From NCBI GenBank assembly GCA_025351525.1, contig JANXVV010000457.1, positions 1 to 6,098 on the forward strand: DNA of 6,098 bases, given 5' to 3'. This document shows, piece by piece, positions 1-5,450 of the stretch. The DNA comes from Humisphaera sp. GTDB lineage: Bacteria; Planctomycetota; Phycisphaerae; Tepidisphaerales; Tepidisphaeraceae. The stretch's first letter is position 1. Each line of letters opens with the position of its first letter. The notes under the pieces are model-generated. The model ran no database searches. It saw only the letters and a program-made list of their open reading frames with translations, and was not told the origin of the DNA. The translations under genes were made by a program, and so were the position numbers.

Positions 1-53
1 ATTTGTCGCATCCGTGCGTCCTCGACAAAAAACTCCCGAACCAGAGCGGTCAT
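1..53 (-). CDS. Possible 5' end of a leftward gene, cut by the window edge
   Basis: An open frame starts at ATG 53-51 on the minus strand and stays open to the window edge. It reads MTALVREFFVEDARMRQ, which looks like ordinary protein but is too short to assign to a family. A GGAG on the minus strand (66-63) lies 9 bases before this ATG. A second ATG at 57-55 lies 5 bases after the same GGAG, but its frame (MDDRSGSGVFCRGRTDATN) looks less protein-like. Support comes mainly from the promoter-like sequence and palindrome just upstream. It could be a chance frame, because only 17 codons are visible. Confidence 0.35.
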   Translation of the reverse strand, partial: MTALVREFFVEDARMRQ

Positions 54-97
54 CCATGACGGCTCCACTCTATTCATTTCGCCATTTTTCAGCCGAA

Positions 98-126
98 ATT
101 GTGAGACGAATTCGTCTCAATGTGAA
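98..126 (-). promoter_or_regulatory. Promoter-like sequence with an operator-like palindrome in its spacer
   Basis: On the minus strand, TTCACA (126-121; 4 or 5 of 6 bases are typical for such boxes, here 5 of 6 match TTGACA) is followed after exactly 17 bases by CACAAT (103-98; 4 of 6 match TATAAT, including the conserved second A and last T). Transcription would begin near base 91, about 40 bases before the possible start codon at 53. A perfect 18-bp palindrome fills the spacer. A repressor bound there would block polymerase. The -10 box is weak, so the promoter is an inference. Confidence 0.35.
102..119. promoter_or_regulatory. Perfect 18-bp palindrome, candidate operator
   Basis: TGAGACGAATTCGTCTCA is identical to its own reverse complement with no interruption. 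The half-site TGAGACGAA is the size expected for one subunit of a dimeric helix-turn-helix regulator. It is centred about 57 bases upstream of the possible leftward start at 53 and overlaps both edges of the spacer of the promoter-like sequence. I do not recognise the regulator. A perfect 18-base palindrome is unlikely by chance in a window of this size, so a protein-binding site is the best reading. Confidence 0.5.
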
Positions 127-180
127 CCGGGTGGAGTATAGTGAAGACAAATTAGTCCGAATTTACTAACAACTTCCCCA

Positions 181-224
181 CTTCTTCCACTTCTTCCACT
201 TCTTCCACTTCTTCCACTTCCTCA
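181..224. repeat. Four perfect 9-bp tandem repeats running into a stop codon
   Basis: The unit CTTCTTCCA occurs four times without a mismatch (181-189, 190-198, 199-207, 208-216). A degenerate copy precedes it (ACTTCCCCA, 172-180), and a shortened copy CTTCCTCA (217-224) follows. The last three bases of the shortened copy, TCA at 222-224, are the TGA stop of the minus-strand gene to the right. The unit is a multiple of three, so copy-number change would not shift a frame. If the stop were lost, the minus strand would read on as Gly-Ser-Gly followed by Arg-Ser-Gly repeats. The array is small and could vary by replication slippage. Confidence 0.9.
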
Positions 225-710
225 CTTCGGCCGGATGCTATCCAACGTCGCATCAATATCCCGTAGATGCCGCTTGAACGCGGTTTCATCCCCGAGCGCG
301 ATGACGGCTAATGTGCTGGTGTTGTCTTTGCAAATCAGCACCGCCGTGAACTTCACCGGCTTTTCATCGCGCGTTCCATAACCCGAGAACTTGTCGACCT
401 GCATTCCATGAATCGCCACCTTGTCGGCGTCATCGCCCAGTTTCGCATCCTTCATCAGCGGAATGAAATAGTCCGAGATGCGCTTCATCACCACACCCGG
501 AAGGTCTCTGTCAAACCGCATGATCACCAGCGTAACCCCTTCCTCGTGCGTTGCCTTGGTCATCAGTTTACCCTCTTCAATTTTCCAGCCGTCGGCGTCG
601 GGCAGATCGATTAGCACGCCGGATTTATCATCCGTGATGGTTTTGGCGTGAACGGGAATGAGGATCGAGGCGGACAGCGTAAGAGAGAGGAGAAGTGTTT
701 TGAATTGCAT
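222..710 (-). CDS. Small exported protein of unknown function, possibly PsbP/DcrB-like fold
   Basis: The protein has 162 residues when started at ATG 710-708. It opens with a clear Sec signal peptide: K4, a hydrophobic run from about 5 to 18, and an Ala-X-Ala-like end (VHA, 20-22) giving predicted cleavage after A22. The mature part of about 140 residues has no cysteine pair, lipobox or metal motif. Its pattern resembles small Mog1/PsbP/DcrB-type domains: a strand-rich start near GVLIDLP, a GW at about residue 41, a central helix before a middle HGMQVDKFSGYG stretch, then a long strand and a final helix ending DATLDSIRP. That resemblance is by eye only. A start 66 bases upstream (776) is open but lies inside the repeat element and would bury the signal peptide. 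The gene is divergent from the ABC exporter, with a probable periplasmic product. No Shine-Dalgarno is visible. There is no recognisable hairpin terminator downstream. Confidence 0.8.
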   Translation of the reverse strand: MQFKTLLLSLTLSASILIPVHAKTITDDKSGVLIDLPDADGWKIEEGKLMTKATHEEGVTLVIMRFDRDLPGVVMKRISDYFIPLMKDAKLGDDADKVAIHGMQVDKFSGYGTRDEKPVKFTAVLICKDNTSTLAVIALGDETAFKRHLRDIDATLDSIRPK

Positions 711-716
711 TTGAAT

Positions 717-746
717 AGTGTAACCATTTTGAAGTAGGCGATGCAA
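717..746 (-). promoter_or_regulatory. Possible weak promoter for the exported-protein gene, leaderless
   Basis: On the minus strand, TTGCAT (746-741) and TACACT (722-717; 4 of 6 match TATAAT) are separated by 18 bases. The -10-like box ends 6 bases before the A of the ATG at 710, so transcription would begin at or next to the start codon. This fits the lack of any Shine-Dalgarno. The -35 match is only 3 of 6, so the call is tentative. Confidence 0.25.
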
Positions 747-756
747 ATCGAGCGGA

Positions 757-916
757 TTTCCGGTCCCCTCCCCCAATGTTTCATGGGGGAGGGTTAGCGT
801 GAGGGGTCTTTTCTAAATCGCGACAATACGTGCGTTTTCTCGAATCGGCACAGGAAAAAGCCAAGACCCCTCACCCTAGCCCTCCATCCGGAGCACCGGG
901 GGGAGGAGACTGGAAA
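757..916. repeat. REPIN-like element: two inverted 54-bp hairpin repeats
   Basis: Bases 757-810 and the reverse complement of 863-916 have equal length and agree at 40 of 54 positions, with no gap. Most differences fall in the hairpin middle. Each copy folds on itself. In the left copy, CCCTCCCCCA (766-775) pairs perfectly with TGGGGGAGGG (784-793) around an 8-base loop. In the right copy, 881-891 pairs with 896-906 around AGCA with one mismatch and one G-T pair. The outer and inner ends are conserved (TTTCC/GGAAA outside, GGGGTCTT/AAGACCCC inside), with 52 bases between the copies. Two inverted REP hairpins form a REPIN, a class normally spread by a RAYT transposase; no such gene is in the window. 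The element lies between two divergent genes and explains why the reading frames run open across it. Confidence 0.75.
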
Positions 917-939
917 GTCCTCTGCTGTGTCCCTTTATT

Positions 940-968
940 TCGTCATTACCGCCCGATCCACCTACAAT
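940..968 (+). promoter_or_regulatory. Possible promoter for the ABC-exporter operon, leaderless
   Basis: TCGTCA (940-945; 4 of 6 match TTGACA) and TACAAT (963-968; 5 of 6 match TATAAT) are spaced by 17 bases. The expected transcription start is near 975, one or two bases before the ATG at 977. The bases before that ATG are pyrimidine-rich and hold no Shine-Dalgarno, which fits a leaderless message. The promoter lies just outside the repeat element. This rests on sequence match alone. Confidence 0.35.
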
Positions 969-976
969 CGCCACCC

Positions 977-2842
977 ATGCCTGAAACGTGTCCCGTTCCA
1001 TCCGCCCACAAGACCCACTCCACCACCGGAAAGCAAGTGTTTCGGCGACTGCTTCGAATGCTGCGGCCCTTCAGGACGAAAATCTTGCTCGGCCTGTTAC
1101 TGCTGATCGTTTCATCTCCCTGCGAACTTTTCCCCGCGATGGTGTGGCGCTTTGTGACCGATGACATTGTCCTACAAAGTCACACCTCGCCATGGCTACT
1201 GGGGCTGTTCGGTTTCAGCGGTCGAATTACCGGAAGGTTGGGGCTCCTTGTATCGTCGACCTGTTGGTTACTGGTCATCTATCTGATCGGTGAAGTGCTC
1301 GGGACACTTGAGAGCTGGATTTTGAACCGCGTCGCGCAGAAATTCATGCTGACGTTTCGCAATCAGGTGTATCACAAGTTGCAGAGCCAGAGCCTCGGAT
1401 ATTTGCAGGGGCAGCGCACGGGCGATCTGATGAGCCGTGCGATGGGGGATGTGGAGGAGTTGCAATCGTTCATCGTCAACGGCATCGACGTGATCGTCGG
1501 TGAAGCCTTGATGTGGTTGGCGACGGTGGCGATCGTCATGTGGATGGATTGGCGCGTCGCCTCCGTCTCGCTCGCGCCGATGTTCATCGTCTATTTTCTC
1601 CTGCGGAGATTTAACGCGAAGATCGCACCGATCTACAAAGCCGCCCGCGAACGGTTGGGCGATGTGTCGACGCGCCTCCAGGAAAATCTGAGCGGCGTGA
1701 TCGTCATCAAAATTTTTGGCCGCGAAAAGTATGAGGCCAGACGTTTTGCGCAGGCCACCGAAGCCTATTACGACGAGCAGGTGAAGGCGATCAACGCGCG
1801 GCATCTGTTTTTTCCGTTCAGCCGCGTCGTCGGATTTTTCAGCAATGTTTTCATGATCGGCGTGGGGGGCTATTTCATGATCCACGATGGGGTGCGGGCG
1901 GGATCTTTCACGCCGGGAAAACTGGTGGCGTTTCGGGCGTACTGGTGGCGACTGTTCGGGCCGATCCAGACGCTGGCCCGTGTGAATGACATGGTGCAGC
2001 GCGCCACCGCCGCCGGTCGGCGGATATTTGAAGTGCTCGATGCGCCTGACGAACTGCCCGATGACGCCGACGCACGGCCCATCGAAAACGTGCGCGGTGA
2101 AATGGAGTTGCGAAATGTCTCCTTTCGCTATCCCGGTGAAATCTCCGGCAAGCCTTCACCCCTGGTGCTGCACGGCGTTTCGATTCACATTCAACCTGGC
2201 CGCACCGTCGCCCTTTGCGGGCCCAGCGGTTCGGGCAAGAGCAGCATCCTGAACCTGCTGCTGCGGTTTTATGACCCTGTCGCGGGTGAGGTGACATTGG
2301 ATGGCCAGGATCTTCGGTCGATCACCTGCGAGAGCCTGCGTCAACATTTCGCGCTCGTTCAACAGGAGACTTTTCTCTTCAACGACAGCATCCTGGATAA
2401 CATTCGATATGGCCAAACCGAAGCGACGATGGAGCAGGTGATCCTCGCCGCCACAGCCGCGAATGCGCACGAATTTATCAGTGCGCTCCCCGGCGGTTAC
2501 GAGACAAAAGTGGGTGAACGCGGCGTAAGACTGAGCGGTGGGCAAAAACAGCGCATCAGCATCGCCCGCGCATTTCTCGCCAACCCGCAAGTGCTGTTGC
2601 TCGATGAACCCACCAGCAGCGTCGAGCCTGATTCCGAGGCGGCGATCATCGCCGCACTGGACCGCCTGATGACCGGGCGAACCACCGTGCTGACGAGCCA
2701 TCGGCCAAGCCTCATCAATCAAGCGGACATGGTGTATGTGATCGAAGGCGGACGTGTGACGGAGCAGGGCAAATCGGAAGAGTTGCGGCTCAATGACGGT
2801 TGGTTCGCACGATTCATGTTGTCCGCAGAAACTTTTGTATGA
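977..2842 (+). CDS. ABC exporter half-transporter (fused membrane and ATPase domains), MsbA/PglK-like fold
   Basis: The 621-residue product has the usual half-transporter length and would work as a dimer in the inner membrane, using ATP to export or flip a substrate. Six membrane segments lie at about 35-58, 88-110, 165-190, 193-211, 281-304 and 316-336. Between them are the family's cytoplasmic stretches TGDLMSRAMGDVE (148-160) and LSGVIVIKIFGRE (238-250). The ATPase domain (about 374-612) is complete: A-loop Y385, Walker A GPSGSGKSS (415-423, K421), Q-loop Q462/Q463, X-loop VGERG before the LSGGQ signature (519-523), Walker B VLLLDE (539-544, catalytic E544) and switch H575. One oddity is the D-loop, which reads SSVEPDSE: Glu550 stands where exporters normally have Asp. 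I chose ATG 977 because the open frame back to GTG 830 crosses the repeat element and reads low-complexity Pro/Gly. The substrate cannot be read from sequence; lipids, lipid-linked sugars or drugs are all possible. The next gene starts 10 bases after the stop. Confidence 0.95.
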   Translation: MPETCPVPSAHKTHSTTGKQVFRRLLRMLRPFRTKILLGLLLLIVSSPCELFPAMVWRFVTDDIVLQSHTSPWLLGLFGFSGRITGRLGLLVSSTCWLLVIYLIGEVLGTLESWILNRVAQKFMLTFRNQVYHKLQSQSLGYLQGQRTGDLMSRAMGDVEELQSFIVNGIDVIVGEALMWLATVAIVMWMDWRVASVSLAPMFIVYFLLRRFNAKIAPIYKAARERLGDVSTRLQENLSGVIVIKIFGREKYEARRFAQATEAYYDEQVKAINARHLFFPFSRVVGFFSNVFMIGVGGYFMIHDGVRAGSFTPGKLVAFRAYWWRLFGPIQTLARVNDMVQRATAAGRRIFEVLDAPDELPDDADARPIENVRGEMELRNVSFRYPGEISGKPSPLVLHGVSIHIQPGRTVALCGPSGSGKSSILNLLLRFYDPVAGEVTLDGQDLRSITCESLRQHFALVQQETFLFNDSILDNIRYGQTEATMEQVILAATAANAHEFISALPGGYETKVGERGVRLSGGQKQRISIARAFLANPQVLLLDEPTSSVEPDSEAAIIAALDRLMTGRTTVLTSHRPSLINQADMVYVIEGGRVTEQGKSEELRLNDGWFARFMLSAETFV

Positions 2843-2852
2843 TGCCAGGTGC

Positions 2853-4409
2853 ATGCAATCCGCCCATTCCCGATTTCCATACGCCCACTGGTTGCTCCCC
2901 ACCGTTCTCGCGGCAAGCCTCTATCTGATCAACCTGCCCGGCACTTGGATTTATGACGACTTGTATATCGCTCACGATGACCAGCGGCTTCAACACGTCA
3001 ATCGCTGGCACGAGTACCTGACCACCGATTACTTTGCCGGAGCAGTCGATAATTTGTGGCGACCCCTCACGTCCATTTCGTATGCCGTCGAATGGTGGCT
3101 GCATGGCGAGCGGGCCTGGCCTTTCCATCTGGTTAATCTATTGCTCCACGCCGCCGTGACTTTGCTGGTGGCGAAACTGGGCCGGCGATTGACGGGGTCC
3201 CGCAGCGTCGGATTCATTGCGGGCTTGCTGTTCGCCGCACATCCCATTCATGTTGAAGCGGTCACCGGGATTGTCGGTCGGGCGGAGGAAATGTGTACGC
3301 TGGGCGTGCTTGGAGGCTTGCTTCTGTTCATCGGTCGTGCGATGACCGTTCGCCGCGCATTCGCCGTGACGGGCTGCTTTCTCTTCGCGGCACTCAGCAA
3401 GGAACAGGGCGTTTTTTTGCCGTTCATGCTTCTCGGTTGGACTTTTTTAAGGCGTGCCGCTGTCCTTCCATCGCCGCACGTCGACACAGTCGAATCCGCG
3501 CCGGACGACAAGCCCACGCCGCACTCTGCACAGGCCAATGCGAATTTGCTGCTGACCGCGCTGCTCACCGGAACCCTCGCCGTCTACATTTCATATCGCA
3601 ATTCCATCGCTCCCTGGTATTGGGAAAAAGCTTTTCTGGATTGGATGATGAATCCCCTGGTCGACAGTGTGGGTGTGGATCGCTGGCTGATTCCGATGGC
3701 CATTCTCGGTCGATATGCCGCCCTTCTCATCGCTCCGTGGCGGCTTGCACCGGATTACAGCGCGGTCGTATTCACCTCCGTCCAGCGCCTCGACGATCCA
3801 TTCCTATGGCTCGGTGCCGTGACGGTGATTTTCTTTCTCATGGCCTGTATTTCAGCATTCCTCAGGCGGAACGGCGCGGCACTTTTTTGTCTCGGCGCGC
3901 TGGCGCTCACCTATTTCCTCGCCGGCAACCTGATTATGATCGGTACGATTTTCGGTGAGCGCCTGATGTACCAGCCCTCTGTTTTCGTGTGCGTTCTGGC
4001 CGCGATGGGAATGGCTAAACTGCCTTCAAAAGCCTGTCAGGTCAGTCTGACGATTCTCCTGATCGCCTTCTGCATACGCACCGAAACCTACGCATGGCGA
4101 TGGAACGATCGGGTGCGACTTTACAGCTATACGGTTCAAGTTCAGCCGAAATCCTCGATGGGCTATCTTCTCCTCGGCGATGAATTGCAGACCCGGCACG
4201 GAGATCTGGAGGGCGCGGAGCGCGCCTTTGCTGACGGCAGAGTGGCGGCCCCGGACGCATGGCGGCTTTGGGAATCATCCGCCGAGCTGGCGCTTTTGCG
4301 CGGGCATCTCGTCGACGCGGAAGCGTGGGCAAATCGCGCGTTCAAACTTCATCCGAGTTTGCAAACATCGACACTAAGCGCGAAAATCGCCGAAAGCAGA
4401 CGACCGTGA
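2853..4409 (+). CDS. TMTC-like multi-span glycosyltransferase (GT-C fold) with C-terminal TPRs
   Basis: The 518-residue protein carries the signature series of the TMTC/DUF1736 family. After a first membrane segment (about 12-29) comes an Asp-Asp loop IYDD (33-36), then LWRPL (68-72), FHLVNLLLHA (91-100), AAHPIHVEAV (128-137), GRAEE (142-146), LSKEQG (181-186), NPLVD (267-271), PWRLAPDYS (295-303) and GERLMYQPS (368-376). A WxWNDRVRLY stretch (415-424) leads to two TPR-like repeats (about 433-466 and 467-500). Animal TMTC1-4 are GT-C O-mannosyltransferases of cadherins that use dolichol-phosphate-mannose. By analogy the paired Asp at 35-36 is the likely catalytic site on the outer membrane face, with a polyprenyl-linked sugar as donor; donor and acceptor here are inference. 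The TPR part is short compared with animal proteins. ATG 2853 puts the first membrane helix at a normal distance; ATG 2793 would overlap the exporter by 50 bases and add a Cys/His-rich leader. Only a weak AGG precedes 2853. Probably co-transcribed with the exporter. Confidence 0.88.
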   Translation: MQSAHSRFPYAHWLLPTVLAASLYLINLPGTWIYDDLYIAHDDQRLQHVNRWHEYLTTDYFAGAVDNLWRPLTSISYAVEWWLHGERAWPFHLVNLLLHAAVTLLVAKLGRRLTGSRSVGFIAGLLFAAHPIHVEAVTGIVGRAEEMCTLGVLGGLLLFIGRAMTVRRAFAVTGCFLFAALSKEQGVFLPFMLLGWTFLRRAAVLPSPHVDTVESAPDDKPTPHSAQANANLLLTALLTGTLAVYISYRNSIAPWYWEKAFLDWMMNPLVDSVGVDRWLIPMAILGRYAALLIAPWRLAPDYSAVVFTSVQRLDDPFLWLGAVTVIFFLMACISAFLRRNGAALFCLGALALTYFLAGNLIMIGTIFGERLMYQPSVFVCVLAAMGMAKLPSKACQVSLTILLIAFCIRTETYAWRWNDRVRLYSYTVQVQPKSSMGYLLLGDELQTRHGDLEGAERAFADGRVAAPDAWRLWESSAELALLRGHLVDAEAWANRAFKLHPSLQTSTLSAKIAESRRP

Positions 4410-4428
4410 AGATCGCAACTTTAATTTC

Positions 4429-4435
4429 AGGAAAG
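4429..4435 (+). promoter_or_regulatory. Shine-Dalgarno sequence for the 267-residue protein
   Basis: AGGAAAG lies 7 bases before the ATG at 4443 (bases 4436-4442 between). It is the clearest ribosome-binding site in the window and fixes this start. It also suggests the gene is translated on its own rather than by coupling to the upstream stop at 4409. Confidence 0.6.
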
Positions 4436-4442
4436 CCACATC

Positions 4443-5246
4443 ATGTTTTATCTCGCGGGAACCATCGAGCCCACCAGTGCTGACGATTTCACCAAAGCCT
4501 TGGAAGGTGGAATTCGCGAGGTCGTCACCTTGCCCTCCGACCTGAAGATCGTCACTTTGACCGGTGACTACCCCGCGTTTGAGGCAATCGAGATCGACCT
4601 GACCGGAGGCCGAATAAACACCGCAAACCGCCCCGAAAAACCGAGGGGTCTCGGCACCGGCAAAAATGAAGTCACCGCCAAAATTTTTCAGATATTCGCC
4701 CATCCACTGAACGTGGATGCGGGGCGAATCTCGCTCGATCTGTCCGCCCGTGCAGTAACGCTGCGATACGATCTTGATCCTTCCGGCCGGCAGATCATCC
4801 TGCCGGTTTCGTCGGAGTCGGGCACTTTGAAAATGGAGATTCCCCTCGCCGATTTGGAGGCCCTGATCCTGGCCCGCGCCACCGCCGCCGCCGCCCAGCA
4901 GGGTGCGAAGATCACCGCCTTGGAACTTAAACTCATCGCGCGCACCGAGCGATCGCTGGCGATCGACCTGCGCGTTCATGCGAAAAAGATGATGATGGGC
5001 GGAGTCGTCCATATTTCAGGCCGGGTCGATCTCGATGACCATCTCACCGCCCGGCTTTCGGAGATGAACTGCGAAGGCGAAGGAGTCGCCGGCAAAATCG
5101 CCGCCGGTTTTCTGACGCCCAAAATCAGGCAGGTGGATGGCCGCAGTTTTCCCCTGGCGGCTGAGTCTTTGAACGGCCTGCATTTACACGACCTGCGGGT
5201 GACGAGCGTCGACCCGGTTCGCATCGAAGGGGCGTTTGGAGCGTGA
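4443..5246 (+). CDS. Unrecognised 267-residue protein, C-terminal half possibly LmeA/DUF2993-like
   Basis: I do not recognise this protein. It has no signal peptide or membrane helix, so it is probably cytoplasmic or at the inner face of the membrane. The N-terminal part (about 1-60) alternates short strands and a helix (FTKALEGGIREVVTLP). Residues 61-85 are Lys/Arg/Gly-rich and look like a linker. Residues 90-125 are strand-rich. A long Ala-rich helix (about 135-155, LADLEALILARATAAAA) leads into amphipathic strands, a KKMMMGG turn (181-187), a VHISGRVDLDDHLTARL stretch (189-205), and a closing strand pair LHLHDLRVTSVDPVRIEGAFG. That order weakly recalls the DUF2993/LmeA group of lipid-binding proteins, but those are normally exported and this one is not. 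It is the third rightward gene, 33 bases after the glycosyltransferase, with a good Shine-Dalgarno, so it is probably the last gene of the operon. Confidence 0.75.
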   Translation: MFYLAGTIEPTSADDFTKALEGGIREVVTLPSDLKIVTLTGDYPAFEAIEIDLTGGRINTANRPEKPRGLGTGKNEVTAKIFQIFAHPLNVDAGRISLDLSARAVTLRYDLDPSGRQIILPVSSESGTLKMEIPLADLEALILARATAAAAQQGAKITALELKLIARTERSLAIDLRVHAKKMMMGGVVHISGRVDLDDHLTARLSEMNCEGEGVAGKIAAGFLTPKIRQVDGRSFPLAAESLNGLHLHDLRVTSVDPVRIEGAFGA

Positions 5247-5291
5247 TCGGACGGCACCACTCCTAAACGGGATTGGTAGCGGAGATGATTT

Positions 5292-5433
5292 ACCACGAAA
5301 GCACGAATACACTAAGAAGATATTCACGTATCAAGACATGGGGTGGAATGTAAAGAGAAAATCAAAACGAATATGGCGAATTTTTTGATTCACAGTTTTC
5401 TGTCTTCCTTCGTGTTTTCGTGGCTTCGTGGTT
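5292..5433. repeat. Inverted element with arms of three CACGAANN octamers each
   Basis: The left arm (5292-5322) holds CACGAAAG, CACGAATA and CACTAAGA back to back (5294-5317). The right arm, read on the minus strand, holds CACGAAGC, CACGAAAA and CACGAAGG (5430-5407). The arms agree at 21 of the first 25 positions from the outer ACCACGAA inwards, then differ by one inserted base. About 80 AT-rich bases separate them. ACCACGAA..CACGAA words recur between genes in several bacterial groups, as I recall; I cannot confirm copy number here. The element lies between convergent genes, where it could also end transcription from both sides. Confidence 0.7.
5360..5390. terminator. AT-rich hairpin between convergent genes, weak terminator candidate
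   Basis: AATCAAAA (5360-5367) pairs with TTTTGATT (5383-5390) around a 15-base loop, inside the larger inverted element. The stem is AT-rich and lacks a GC core followed by a T-run, so it is not a classical intrinsic terminator in either direction. Its place in the 204-base gap between convergent stops (5246 and 5451) is the main reason to list it. Confidence 0.25.
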
Positions 5434-5450
5434 GATCCAAGTTGTCCCCG

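Noticed and set aside
56..169. Rightward 37-codon frame starting at ATG 56
   Set aside because: It runs through the palindrome and the promoter-like sequence, has no Shine-Dalgarno, and resembles nothing known. It is probably chance.
711..776. N-terminal extension of the exported protein to ATG 776
   Set aside because: The extra 22 residues start inside the hairpin repeat and would place the signal peptide internally.
830..976. N-terminal extension of the ABC exporter to GTG 830
   Set aside because: The extra 49 residues come largely from the repeat element (Pro/Gly-rich), and ATG 977 gives a normal family length.
1268..1885. Leftward open frame of 205 codons opposite the exporter membrane domain
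   Set aside because: It is rich in His, Asp and Arg, has no domain pattern, and is fully explained by the coding strand.
2793..2852. Upstream ATG for the TMTC-like protein, overlapping the exporter gene by 50 bases
   Set aside because: The added residues are Cys/His/Ser-rich and unlike a membrane protein leader. ATG 2853 fits better, though translation from 2793 cannot be excluded.
2156..2902. Leftward open frame of 248 codons opposite the exporter ATPase domain
   Set aside because: It is antisense to conserved ATPase motifs and has the His/Arg/Gln-rich composition typical of shadow frames in GC-rich genes.
4374..5012. Leftward open frame of 212 codons opposite the 267-residue protein
   Set aside because: It is Gly/Gln/Asp-rich with no recognisable motif. 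The rightward gene has a good Shine-Dalgarno and operon context, so this is taken as a shadow, although neither protein has a certain homologue.
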